A stretch of 64,000 nucleotides of DNA, taken from NCBI RefSeq assembly GCF_000814675.1, contig NZ_JWIG01000029.1, positions 310,001 to 374,000 on the forward strand. The letters are read 5' to 3'. Made by a program: the position numbers and the translations under genes. Positions 37,645-46,530 of this stretch are shown here, in pieces. The notes under the pieces are model-generated. The model did not search any database, had not been told where the DNA came from, and was given only the letters and a program-made list of their open reading frames with translations. Each line of letters opens with the position of its first letter. Position 1 is the stretch's first letter. Origin of the DNA: Pseudoalteromonas distincta (lineage in GTDB: Bacteria; Pseudomonadota; Gammaproteobacteria; Enterobacterales; Alteromonadaceae).

Positions 37645-38307
37645 TTATGTCAGTGAATCAATTTTATTTAACAATTCAACTTTATACTCATCTGTTGCAT
37701 CAGCACTAAAAGTAATAAACATACCTATCAGCACTTGGTTTTTGTACTGCTGTAAATCAATATACCCGTTAACCCAATCTTGGCGAGCTAGTCGCTGACA
37801 ACCAAACAGCTGCTTTGCTAACCATTTACTATCAACAAGACCATTCAAAAAGCCTTTTTCTTTAGCTGAAATACATAGCTGCTCTGCTATTTTTAGCGAT
37901 TGACTAAAAATGCCTGTCGGTTGTTTATGTTCAAATAAATTACTACGCTCACCAGCAACAAACGCAGCTCGGTAAAACGCTTCATCTTTTTTAAATAATT
38001 CGAGTAAGTTATCTATAAACGCAATAGCGGCTTCTATTGGGTTTGTCATGTCGGGCTGTAGTATAACTTTTTCAATGCGAATGACCATTTCTTCGACCAG
38101 CACTTTGAAGATATCATGCTTTTTACCAAATAAATTATGAATAGTTGGTATTGAAACACCTGCAACAGTGGCTAATTCGCTTAATGTAAACGCATCAAAG
38201 CCTTTAGAGGCAATAAGATTTCGGGCATGCTTTAGTATATCAACCTTTCTCAACTCTTTGTTTTCTTGTCTTTTCTTATTACCCCGAGCGATATTTAGTT
38301 GCTCCAT
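37645..38307 (-). CDS. TetR/AcrR family transcription regulator
   Basis: A 220-residue regulator. The N-terminal DNA-binding domain contains ILKHARNLIASKGFDAFTLSELATVAGVSIPTIHNLFGKKHDIF, a standard TetR helix-turn-helix at residues 25-70; the rest is a helical ligand domain. It is divergent from the dioxygenase gene across 95 bases that hold a perfect 14-bp inverted repeat, so it probably represses that operon and itself, and is released by the substrate of the pathway. The ligand is unknown. Confidence 0.88.
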   Translation of the reverse strand: MEQLNIARGNKKRQENKELRKVDILKHARNLIASKGFDAFTLSELATVAGVSIPTIHNLFGKKHDIFKVLVEEMVIRIEKVILQPDMTNPIEAAIAFIDNLLELFKKDEAFYRAAFVAGERSNLFEHKQPTGIFSQSLKIAEQLCISAKEKGFLNGLVDSKWLAKQLFGCQRLARQDWVNGYIDLQQYKNQVLIGMFITFSADATDEYKVELLNKIDSLT

Positions 38308-38335
38308 TTATTTTCTCCATAGAAAAACAGCTTGA

Positions 38336-38383
38336 CCACAGTTTTTATTATAGGTTAAGTTTTACTTGCAATAAAAACTGTGG
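38336..38383. promoter_or_regulatory. Divergent operator candidate: 14-bp perfect inverted repeat
   Basis: CCACAGTTTTTATT at 38336-38349 and its exact reverse complement at 38370-38383 are separated by 20 bases. The arms lie between the tetR and dioxygenase start codons. The 34-base repeat spacing is about three helical turns, which would let two regulator dimers sit on the same DNA face. It is the best candidate binding site for the adjacent TetR protein. Confidence 0.65.
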
Positions 38384-38402
38384 AATACGTTAAGGACACA
38401 TT

Positions 38403-39575
38403 ATGACTAAAAGTATAACAAGATCGATTGATGCATGCGCCTCACATTACGGTGAAAATGCCAATGAAATGCGAGAATATTTACTTAATGGCGAAAAAAA
38501 TGCTTTAGCTATGAATAATAGAGGCCCTATTGAGTTTGATGAATATGGTGATTTAGCACAAAACATTAAAAGCCAATACCAAGAATACGGCTTTTATATA
38601 TTCGAAAACGTAATTGATAAAAAAGAGCTCGCCGAGATAGAAATAGAACTAGCCCAATTAAAAAAAACCTTCCCTTTAGAACCGTATGGAAAAACAACCG
38701 CAGATGGAAAACCAGCGTTAGGTGCTGATAATCAAGCACCTAATTTAATTTGGTCAAAATCACTTGGAGATCCACTTGGCGGAACCGCAATCGCTAATGG
38801 CCGACACCAAGTAAAATTATTTGAACCTGAAGCTGCTGACGATCTGCCTGCGTTTTCGCCTTTTGTATTGCTTGGCTCACTGCAGTTTTCTGAGTCATGC
38901 TTAAGAACGTACGCGCACCCTCAATTATTAAAAGTGGCCGAGGCAATAAATGGTAAGGATTTTGCCCCATTTCATGAATGTCTTTTTATTAAAGATCCTG
39001 GCGTAGGCGCTGCCGTTTCATGGCACCAAGATGGTGATACTCATTGGGAAAATGAAAATTTTGATCAAGACATACACGGCTTTAACTTTATGGCGCAAGT
39101 TTTTGGCAGTACTGCTGTAAATGGTGTGTGGGTTTTACCTAAAAGTCATAAGGTTGGTAGGGTTGATATTAAAAAAATGGTTGCCGAAGCAGGCAGTGAG
39201 CGCTTAATTGGAATGGTGCCTTTAATTTGTAATCCCGGTGATGTTGTTATTTGTAATAGACAGCTTTTGCATGGTTCATTCGCTAACTCTGGATTTGAGC
39301 CTCGCGTTACTATTAACTTTGGGTTCCATAAACGTTCATCTGTATTAGGTGTCATGGGCTCTGGAATGCACTGTGAAGCTAAAGTTTACGATGAGTCACT
39401 TATTGAGCAGAGATCAAAAGTACTTGGCTATGCAATAGATGCTAGAAAACAGCACTTCCCTGACGAAACACCTTATCAATATCAACCTTTTGTTGAAGCC
39501 AATAAAACCTTTGATTGGGATGATCAGGCAAAACAAGAGATTAAAGATTATAACTTACTTGATTTAAGTATATAA
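38403..39575 (+). CDS. PhyH-type Fe(II)/2-oxoglutarate dioxygenase
   Basis: A 390-residue enzyme of the phytanoyl-CoA dioxygenase family. The iron ligands are visible as SWHQDGDTHW (HxD) and RQLLHGSFANSG (distal His), with EPRVTINFGFH giving the 2-oxoglutarate arginine. The preceding part has NIKSQYQEYGFYIFENVIDKKEL, the start of the jelly-roll. It should hydroxylate an unknown small organic substrate. The ATG has AAGGA seven bases upstream. It is divergent from tetR and followed 52 bases later by a DapA-like gene, with a stable hairpin between them. Confidence 0.9.
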   Translation: MTKSITRSIDACASHYGENANEMREYLLNGEKNALAMNNRGPIEFDEYGDLAQNIKSQYQEYGFYIFENVIDKKELAEIEIELAQLKKTFPLEPYGKTTADGKPALGADNQAPNLIWSKSLGDPLGGTAIANGRHQVKLFEPEAADDLPAFSPFVLLGSLQFSESCLRTYAHPQLLKVAEAINGKDFAPFHECLFIKDPGVGAAVSWHQDGDTHWENENFDQDIHGFNFMAQVFGSTAVNGVWVLPKSHKVGRVDIKKMVAEAGSERLIGMVPLICNPGDVVICNRQLLHGSFANSGFEPRVTINFGFHKRSSVLGVMGSGMHCEAKVYDESLIEQRSKVLGYAIDARKQHFPDETPYQYQPFVEANKTFDWDDQAKQEIKDYNLLDLSI

Positions 39576-39582
39576 AATCACT

Positions 39583-39607
39583 TAGCTCCTAATAATTTTA
39601 GGAGCTA
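39583..39607. other. Intercistronic hairpin with AGGAG in its stem
   Basis: TAGCTCCTAA and TTAGGAGCTA form a perfect ten-base stem with a five-base loop. No T-run follows, so it is not a standard terminator. The only strong AGGAG before the aldolase gene is inside the stem, so the structure might restrain translation or stabilise the mRNA. Confidence 0.5.
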
Positions 39608-39627
39608 ATATTTAGTTGGATATCAAT

Positions 39628-40581
39628 ATGACTATAAAAAATGGAATATACCCAGTGATCCACACTCCCCTTTTAGAAGATGAGAGTATCGATTTTAAAG
39701 GGTTTGATAAATGTTTAGGTTATTACCTAGATACAGATATACACGGCTTAACAATTTTAGGTAGTGGTGGTGAACTCCCTTATTTTTCTGATCAAGAACA
39801 ACTTAAAATTGTTCAGTACACTTACAATAAAGTGCAAAATAAAAAGCCACTTATCATAGGCGTAAACGCATACAGTAGCGCGCAAGCAATTGAAAAAATT
39901 ACTGCTTATAAAGGTTACTCGAGTTATATATTACTGTTATTAACTCCTTACTATAAATCAAGCTTTGAAAACTACTTAAAAGCGATTAAGAACATAGCGC
40001 AGCATTCAACTTCACCTATCCTTTTTTATTATTTCCCTCAGATTACAGGGCATTATTTTTCAAACCAACAATTAATAAAACTGCTATGTATTAAAAATAT
40101 TATAGGTATTAAAGATAGCTCATTACATCTAGCAACAGCGCGCACCGTTTTAAATAAATTGCCTGATACTCGTTACTTTAGCGGATTAACTTTGGTGTAC
40201 GAACATATAGCTGCCCATGGTGCTGCGGGTGCAATTTGTCCTATAGCAACTATTTTACCCATGCAGGCTGCTGCATTTTTTGAAGATTTAAATCTAAATA
40301 ACACTAAAGAGATAAATAAACGTCGTACAGTATTAAAATCTGTATTGCCGATTGCTAATAATTTAAATATTTCAGTAAGTGTGCAAAACTCACTGCTTAA
40401 TATTTTAATTCGTAGTCCTAAACCACTAATAAAGTCAGTAACCAGCCCTCATGCAAATATTAAAGAAGCACTCAGCCTTTTGGGATTACCAATACACGCA
40501 ACGGTAAGAAGCCCTTTAGCGCCTATCAATTATGAATCAAAAGAAAAAATAGCTAAAATTTTAGCTTCTATAAAAATCTAA
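39628..40581 (+). CDS. DapA/NanA-family class I aldolase (dihydrodipicolinate synthase family)
   Basis: A TIM-barrel lyase or synthase of about 317 residues. The start of the barrel reads MTIKNGIYPVIHTPL, the GTTGE motif appears as GSGGE, and the Schiff-base lysine is in IIGIKDSS. In place of YNVPxRTG it has FYYFPQITG, closer to the NanA/other-aldolase branch than to true DapA. It therefore probably cleaves or forms a 2-oxo acid with pyruvate. It follows the dioxygenase gene and may act on its product. The ATG at 39628 (GGA seven bases before) is preferred over the in-frame TTG at 39616. Confidence 0.82.
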   Translation: MTIKNGIYPVIHTPLLEDESIDFKGFDKCLGYYLDTDIHGLTILGSGGELPYFSDQEQLKIVQYTYNKVQNKKPLIIGVNAYSSAQAIEKITAYKGYSSYILLLLTPYYKSSFENYLKAIKNIAQHSTSPILFYYFPQITGHYFSNQQLIKLLCIKNIIGIKDSSLHLATARTVLNKLPDTRYFSGLTLVYEHIAAHGAAGAICPIATILPMQAAAFFEDLNLNNTKEINKRRTVLKSVLPIANNLNISVSVQNSLLNILIRSPKPLIKSVTSPHANIKEALSLLGLPIHATVRSPLAPINYESKEKIAKILASIKI

Positions 40582-40594
40582 ATTGTACTAATAG

Positions 40595-41458
40595 TTAATT
40601 TCTAAATGCCAAGTAAGCCTGCGTAATTGCATCTGGATTTTCTACTTGCGGATAATGCCCAAGCTCTACAAACTCTTGTACGCGCGCATTGGGAGTAAGC
40701 TTTTTATAATGCTCAATCATGTGCTTACCAGAGATGGGATCTTCTGCGCCTGCTATAAACGTAAGTGGTATATTACTATTTATGATGGCACCAACCCAGC
40801 GTTCTCTGTTTTGCTGCCTCTGCTTTATATAACTAATGAGTTTAGGCATAACCGCTAAACCATCTTTATAAATTAGCAACTCCCAAAGTGTGTCTACCAC
40901 TTGTTTTGAAGGTGGTGTACTTTTACTAAAAATAGTAACTAAATTATTGGCAAATTTTTGTTTATTCATTAATTTTGGCACTATCCAACCTAGCTTTGAA
41001 AGTAAAAGCTTTTGTATAAATAATGGTTTATGCACCTCAGGAAATAACCCACCATTTAAAAAACACACGCTGTTTATTTTAAAGTCACTTTGACTAACCA
41101 CTTGCCTTGCTAATAACTCTTGAGCCACAGTATCGCCATAGTCATGAGCTAAAATATGTACATCATTAATATTTAACGTTTTTAAAAATTGGGTATATAA
41201 GTCGGCTTGTTCGGTAATTTTATAAGTAGCGTTTATTGGTTTATCTGACAAACCAAAACCTAGCATATCGAGCGTAATTACAAAATAATGTTCACTAAGG
41301 GTTTGCCACATACCCTCCCAATCCCAGCTAGCACTTGGAAAGCCATGTATTAAAAGCAGCGCAGGCTTAGTTATATCACCAGCTATTTTTGTAAATATTT
41401 GATGGCCAGAAATATGAGTGAATTGGCCCTGCGATTGCCACTGTTGAAGAGAAAACAT
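40595..41458 (-). CDS. Alpha/beta hydrolase, epoxide-hydrolase/dehalogenase-like
   Basis: A 287-residue cytoplasmic hydrolase. The oxyanion stretch LLIHGFPSASWDWEGMW is followed by the nucleophile elbow HILAHDYGDTVAQ, in which aspartate replaces the usual serine, as in epoxide hydrolases and haloalkane dehalogenases. Later, AGAEDPISGK gives the acid and ELGHYPQVENPD the catalytic histidine. It is convergent with the aldolase gene (13 bases between stops) and may belong to the same catabolic unit. Confidence 0.87.
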   Translation of the reverse strand: MFSLQQWQSQGQFTHISGHQIFTKIAGDITKPALLLIHGFPSASWDWEGMWQTLSEHYFVITLDMLGFGLSDKPINATYKITEQADLYTQFLKTLNINDVHILAHDYGDTVAQELLARQVVSQSDFKINSVCFLNGGLFPEVHKPLFIQKLLLSKLGWIVPKLMNKQKFANNLVTIFSKSTPPSKQVVDTLWELLIYKDGLAVMPKLISYIKQRQQNRERWVGAIINSNIPLTFIAGAEDPISGKHMIEHYKKLTPNARVQEFVELGHYPQVENPDAITQAYLAFRN

Positions 41459-41564
41459 ATATTAGCTTTATTTTTATTATCTATTTGTTAGTTTTATCAT
41501 AGTGGTAATTAATAAAGGAAATAAAACCAATGTATAAATTTGCATTGGCTTATTAAAAGTCATT

Positions 41565-42890
41565 TTAAAATTTAATAGTGTAATCTACATAAACTCGGTG
41601 GTCGGCTCTGTCGCCTTTAACACCATCAACGCTGCCTGATTTTTCGGTTGTATAATCTACAAATAACCAGCGCAAACTTAAGCCTTTTATTTTCTCAACT
41701 TTATAGCGCGTATCTACAGCCCAATATTTTTCATCAGCTGTGCCAGCTAACTTACCCAGCGCAGAGTTTTCAGCATCGCTACCGCTTGTGTAGTAAAACT
41801 TTGTTGTTAAACCTGGCGATACTGCTTTTAAATCAATGCCAAAACGTGCCTGCCACGTTGCCTCGTTTTGATTTGTTAAATCGGCACCAATCAATGAGCG
41901 AGTTGGAAATGGGTTTGTACCATGATCGCCACTAAAGTTATCTTCAATCCAAGCATCACTTACCTTAGTAAATGCCGCACCTACACTCCAAATATCTTTT
42001 TTCCAATCAGCATCTAAGTAATAGGCAAATCCATCGTTTTCACTTCTAGTTAAACCTGTTAAAGCACCAGGTGCATCTTCATCATCTAAATCGCCGCCCT
42101 CTGCGCCTGTTACAAATAAATCACCATCATCTTGTGAGGTAAATATGCCAGTTGAAAGGGTTAACTTACTTTGCTCAAGTTTAATGTCGTAACTGATTTT
42201 TAATCCCATTTTACTTAGATAATTGTGGGAATTTAAATATTCAGCCTCTAATGTTATGTCGTCTTTTTTATGCGTAGCACCTACGCCCCAAATTACGCTA
42301 ATGGCGCCAGGTGCCGATTGATCGGTAGAAAAGTCTTCCCATCTATCATCATGCCGACGGCTCCATTTGTCGTATACGTAACCATATAATTTAGTGTTGC
42401 CGATTTTATAGTCGCCAAAAACACCTCGAAACGTATTAGGAATAGCACGGCTGCCTGAGCTTTTTAAAAGCATGCTTTTGGTTTTTTGCCCACCTACTTT
42501 AACGTGACCGTTTTTGCCCAATTTAAAATCTAAAAAATATTGACCAAATTTAGAAAAGCTATCGTCTACTCCACCACTCTCATTACCTGCTGGTAAAATA
42601 TTACCTGCGGCAGAACCTGTAGAGTTAATATTCATTACTGTGTAAGTCGATACACCCACACTCAATAAATCGTTTATATAACCCGATGTGTAATTGAGCT
42701 CTGTACCTTGAGCAAAGGTTGAATCGTCACTTGCGTCGTTATCGTAGTCACGGTCAAAATAAATTGATCTAAGTTTTATATTAAATTCATCTTGTTCTGT
42801 CAGCCCATTAACAGCAGCATACGAAGGAATAGAAATACATGTTAATACAGCGCCTGTTGCCGCAAGTAATTTAGATACTCGGTGAGCCAT
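41565..42890 (-). CDS. OprD-family outer-membrane porin
   Basis: A 441-residue porin. The signal peptide is MAHRVSKLL...PSYAA. The mature protein starts with FNIKLRSIYFDRDYD and GTELNYTSGYINDLLSVGVSTYTV, the OprD-type opening, and continues with alternating strands to a C-terminal strand (HRVYVDYTIKF) ending in phenylalanine. OprD-like porins admit small carboxylates or amino acids. I chose the ATG at 42890 with GGAG six bases upstream, not the upstream in-frame ATG. Its place beside the hydrolase and dioxygenase genes suggests uptake of their substrate. Confidence 0.85.
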   Translation of the reverse strand: MAHRVSKLLAATGAVLTCISIPSYAAVNGLTEQDEFNIKLRSIYFDRDYDNDASDDSTFAQGTELNYTSGYINDLLSVGVSTYTVMNINSTGSAAGNILPAGNESGGVDDSFSKFGQYFLDFKLGKNGHVKVGGQKTKSMLLKSSGSRAIPNTFRGVFGDYKIGNTKLYGYVYDKWSRRHDDRWEDFSTDQSAPGAISVIWGVGATHKKDDITLEAEYLNSHNYLSKMGLKISYDIKLEQSKLTLSTGIFTSQDDGDLFVTGAEGGDLDDEDAPGALTGLTRSENDGFAYYLDADWKKDIWSVGAAFTKVSDAWIEDNFSGDHGTNPFPTRSLIGADLTNQNEATWQARFGIDLKAVSPGLTTKFYYTSGSDAENSALGKLAGTADEKYWAVDTRYKVEKIKGLSLRWLFVDYTTEKSGSVDGVKGDRADHRVYVDYTIKF

Positions 42891-43515
42891 AGTTATCTCC
42901 GTTATCTTGTTTTTTAAGTTTGTTACTGTGCAGCACATAGGGATGTGTATGCTTTTTGACCTACACGGCAAACATGTCATAGGGTAATTACATTTCAAGT
43001 AATTACCTTTCTTTCATGCTAGTAAATATAGAACAATATAAATTTATAATGTTTTAATTTTTATATTATAAAATAGTAATAGTTTGTTTTATTTCGGATG
43101 AATTGTAAAAATTGGTAAAGATTACCTCTTGCTCACTCGTATCTAAGTCGCTAATTTTATTTAAAAAAGCATCATGATATTAATTGAATTTTACTTGATT
43201 TAAACTTACCTAAGTAAAGTTATGAGCAGCTAATTTCTTCTAAAAATCAATAAGCACAAAAACCAGCGCCTTTTGCTACTACTTTAGTTGGTATCTATAA
43301 AGTGATGCAGAATTTATAAATTATTATATTTATATGCACTTTAATTTTATCTTGAGGCTTAAAATCAACTTTTTAGACTCCCCCTACTCTAAACCTCTAT
43401 AAAATATATACATTCCAATTAATAACAAAGTTGTGTCTTGAATAATAGGTGCTATATTTATCACGTTATTAAAATAGAAACACATTTACTGCGACTCATG
43501 AAAAAGGATTAATTA
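42891..43515. other. Intergenic region between porin and hybrid kinase genes
   Basis: No gene is seen in these 625 bases. It is very AT-rich. TTGTGT at 43431-43436 and TATATT at 43453-43458, with a 16-base spacer, form a weak promoter candidate for the kinase, and AAAAAGGA at the end gives its ribosome site. Confidence 0.4.
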
Positions 43516-46194
43516 ATGATTCAAGCACGACCGGTTAATAAAGGGTTATTAATCTCACTGCTTCCTCACGTCATTTTATTAGTTGCGGGCATTATACTTA
43601 CCTACTTTGCTCATATTAAACACCAAGAAGCCATAAAAAATAAAATAAACAATGCGCTTGATAACCGCCTATCATCGCTTTCTACAGGTATTAACAGTAG
43701 GCTCGATTTGTATCAATATGGGCTATTTGGTTTAAAGGGCTTTGTACATGGGATAGGTGCAAATAATTTAAGCTATCAAGCCATAACTAACTACTCTGGG
43801 AGCCGTAACTACGCTAAAGAATTCCCTGGAGCTAATGGTATTGGCTATATAAAAAAAGTTGGCGTTGAGCAATTAAATAAATTTTTGAATGATGCAAAAA
43901 ACGATAGACCCGATCAGACATTTAATTTGAATACACTCGTAGCGACTAGTGATGAGCATTTTATAATTCAATATATTTTTCCTGAGCAAAAAAACTTACA
44001 AGCAATTGGATTAGATATTGGATCTGAGAGCATGCGCAAACAGGCAGCACTAAATGCTGCCATAAATAATACAACCCAATTAACGGCGCCACTGACTTTA
44101 GTACAAGCGAATAAACTCTCGCAACAAGGCTTTTTAATATTAGTGCCAATATATAAAACCATTACTATTTCTGATAATAAAAAACAGCGCCTTAATGAGC
44201 TTTTAGGTTGGGCATATTCGCCGTTGTTAATTGATAAAATTTTAGACTCACTTTCACACCTTGATGAAAATCAACTAACGATAAGTGATATCAATAACGA
44301 TACTGAGACTGATTTTTTTAGTTATGGCATAAAAAGCAAAACTAACGATTATCAATTAACTAAAATTATAAAATTAATGGGTAGAACGTGGAAAATTACC
44401 ATTGATGCCTCAGACGCCTTTATTTATAACCTTCATCTCCCTAGTCGGTATCAAGCCATTGTTAATGGCTCTTTCGCCACTATTGGCTGTATGTTTGTAG
44501 TTTTTTTAATGCAATTGTTTATTTTTAGAAGAAACCAAAGAATTAAGAGAAAAACACTTCAGGCTAAAAGAAATAAACTCGCATTGCAGCAAGCAAATTT
44601 AAAACTAGAAAGCGAAGTTAAACAACGTACGCAAGAAATAGCCGATATGAGCATGCTCCAACAAAGTATTTTAAACAGTGCTAGTTATTCAATTATAGCG
44701 ACCGACACAAACGGCTTAATCACTCTATTTAATCCCGCCTCTGAAAAGTTATTAGGCTACAAAGCGCAAGATGTTATTGGTATTAAAGACCCAAGCATAT
44801 TTCATTTAAAAGAAGAAATTATAAAAAAGGCTAAACTACTTAGTGCTGAATTAAATAAACCCGTACCCCCTGGTTTTGAAGTCTTTATCTTAAAAGCAAC
44901 AGCAACAGAGCCAGATATTAATCAATGGACATATATTTCTTCTACAGGCGAGCAAATACAAGTTAATTTAAGTGTCACTTCGTTGTTAAATAACGAAGGA
45001 GACACCGTTGGCTACTTAGGCATTGCTTACGATTTAACAGAACAAATTGACCACGAGCAAGCCCTTGGTCACTCAAAAGAACTTGCTGAGCAAGCATCGC
45101 AAGCAAAGTCTGAATTTTTAGCAAATATGAGCCACGAAATACGAACCCCGATGAACGGTATACTTGGCACATTACAACTATTACAAGAACAACCGCTTAA
45201 TGAAAAATCAAAAGAGTATTTAAAAAAATCACTGTATTCAACTCGAGCACTCACCACCATTATTAACGATATTCTTGATTTTTCTAAAATAGAGGCTGGC
45301 AAGCTCTCATTAGAGAATAAGCCTTTTGACTTTTTTGAACTTATTCATCACTTAGAGTCAGACTTAGGTGTGCAAGCAACAGATAAAAACATTTACCTTA
45401 AATTTGTGATTGATATTGAGCACAAGCATTGGGTGGGCGACCCAGTTAGACTCAGACAGGTATTTTTAAACTTAATATCTAACGCGATTAAGTTTACATC
45501 TCAAGGTGGCGTTACAGTAACCTTTAGGCTAACTGAGGAAAGCAGAATATGTTGTTGTATATCAGACACGGGGATTGGAATTTCTCAGCAAGCAATTGAT
45601 CGATTGTTTGAGCGCTTTGAACAAGCTGAGCAATCAACCACGCGTGAATATGGTGGTACGGGCCTTGGCTTACCCATCACTAAATCATTAATAGGCCTGA
45701 TGAATGGCGAAATTAAAGTAACAAGCCAGTTAGGTTCAGGGAGTCAGTTTTATGTGTACTTACCATTAAAACAAGCGCAGGTTGATGACAGCACATTAGC
45801 AACCAAAAATATTGAGCTTCCTGACCTATCTGGAAAAATTATTTTATTAGCTGAAGATAATAAAATAAATCAGCTTGTTGCAGCTGCGATGCTTGAACCA
45901 ACTAAAGCCACCATTATTATTGCCAACAATGGTTTAGAAGCGATTTCATTATACGAGTTACACAAACCAGACATTATTTTTATGGACATTCAAATGCCAA
46001 AAATGGATGGTCTTCAGGCATGTAAAAAAATTAAGGCGCTTAATAGCGAACAAATTGTTATTGCATTAACTGCTAATGTTTTTACAGAACAAAAAGAAAT
46101 ATACAGGCAGTTATTTGATGGTTACGTTTCAAAACCAATCGAAAAACATGAACTTGTCGGCATGTTATCGACACTTTGCTTAGTAAATAATTAG
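43516..46194 (+). CDS. Hybrid sensor histidine kinase with CHASE, PAS and receiver domains
   Basis: An 892-residue membrane sensor. The order is: helix at 10-30, periplasmic CHASE domain at about 70-240 (GLFGLKGFVHGIGANN, GANGIGYIKKVG), a second helix at about 315-335, PAS at 380-500, then a HisKA with H540 in MSHEIRTPMNGI, an HATPase with NAIKFTSQGGVTV and DTGIGIS...GGTGLGL, and a receiver with D824 in IIFMDIQMPKMDG. The layout resembles cytokinin-type CHASE kinases. No Hpt domain or partner regulator is adjacent, so the output is unknown. The long AT-rich leader and lone position suggest its own promoter. Confidence 0.93.
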   Translation: MIQARPVNKGLLISLLPHVILLVAGIILTYFAHIKHQEAIKNKINNALDNRLSSLSTGINSRLDLYQYGLFGLKGFVHGIGANNLSYQAITNYSGSRNYAKEFPGANGIGYIKKVGVEQLNKFLNDAKNDRPDQTFNLNTLVATSDEHFIIQYIFPEQKNLQAIGLDIGSESMRKQAALNAAINNTTQLTAPLTLVQANKLSQQGFLILVPIYKTITISDNKKQRLNELLGWAYSPLLIDKILDSLSHLDENQLTISDINNDTETDFFSYGIKSKTNDYQLTKIIKLMGRTWKITIDASDAFIYNLHLPSRYQAIVNGSFATIGCMFVVFLMQLFIFRRNQRIKRKTLQAKRNKLALQQANLKLESEVKQRTQEIADMSMLQQSILNSASYSIIATDTNGLITLFNPASEKLLGYKAQDVIGIKDPSIFHLKEEIIKKAKLLSAELNKPVPPGFEVFILKATATEPDINQWTYISSTGEQIQVNLSVTSLLNNEGDTVGYLGIAYDLTEQIDHEQALGHSKELAEQASQAKSEFLANMSHEIRTPMNGILGTLQLLQEQPLNEKSKEYLKKSLYSTRALTTIINDILDFSKIEAGKLSLENKPFDFFELIHHLESDLGVQATDKNIYLKFVIDIEHKHWVGDPVRLRQVFLNLISNAIKFTSQGGVTVTFRLTEESRICCCISDTGIGISQQAIDRLFERFEQAEQSTTREYGGTGLGLPITKSLIGLMNGEIKVTSQLGSGSQFYVYLPLKQAQVDDSTLATKNIELPDLSGKIILLAEDNKINQLVAAAMLEPTKATIIIANNGLEAISLYELHKPDIIFMDIQMPKMDGLQACKKIKALNSEQIVIALTANVFTEQKEIYRQLFDGYVSKPIEKHELVGMLSTLCLVNN

Positions 46195-46210
46195 TCATAC
46201 TGAAGGCATT

Positions 46211-46252
46211 AAAAAACCCAGTTATTGTTACCTTTCGATATTAATAACTGGG
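46211..46252 (-). terminator. Rho-independent terminator of tRNA-Ser
   Basis: CCCAGTTATT and its complement form a ten-base stem with a 16-base loop; on the minus strand six Ts follow. It lies just behind the tRNA-Ser 3' end. Confidence 0.8.
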
Positions 46253-46264
46253 CTCTAAGAATAA

Positions 46265-46354
46265 TGGTGGAGGGAGAGGGATTCGAACCCTCGTTAGGGA
46301 TAAACCTAAACACACTTTCCAGGCGTGCGCCTTCAGCCACTCAGCCATCCCTCC
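46265..46354 (-). tRNA. tRNA-Ser(GGA)
   Basis: A class II tRNA of 90 bases with encoded CCA. The acceptor stem is GGAGGGA/TCCCTCC, the D region GCTGAGTGGCTGAAGGC, the anticodon GGA in CTGGAAA, a long variable arm, and the T-loop TTCGAAT. The discriminator base is A, not the G found in E. coli tRNA-Ser. Confidence 0.95.
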
Positions 46355-46479
46355 ACGGTGCTGCAATTGTGTAATGCAACAGCGCGCTATAGTATGAAAT
46401 AGACCCTTAAGGTGCAAGGCATTTTTAAATTTGGGCCTTTAAATGCTTACTAATCAAGCAACACTTACCTATAGGCACA

Positions 46480-46514
46480 AAAAAACGGCTAAATCTAAGA
46501 CTTAACCGTTTTTA
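46480..46514 (-). terminator. Terminator of nadA
   Basis: AAAACGG and CCGTTTT pair around an AT-rich loop with further TAA/TTA pairing; on the minus strand a long T-run follows. It is about 17 bases after the nadA stop. Confidence 0.7.
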
Positions 46515-46530
46515 ATTTATACTTTAAAAG

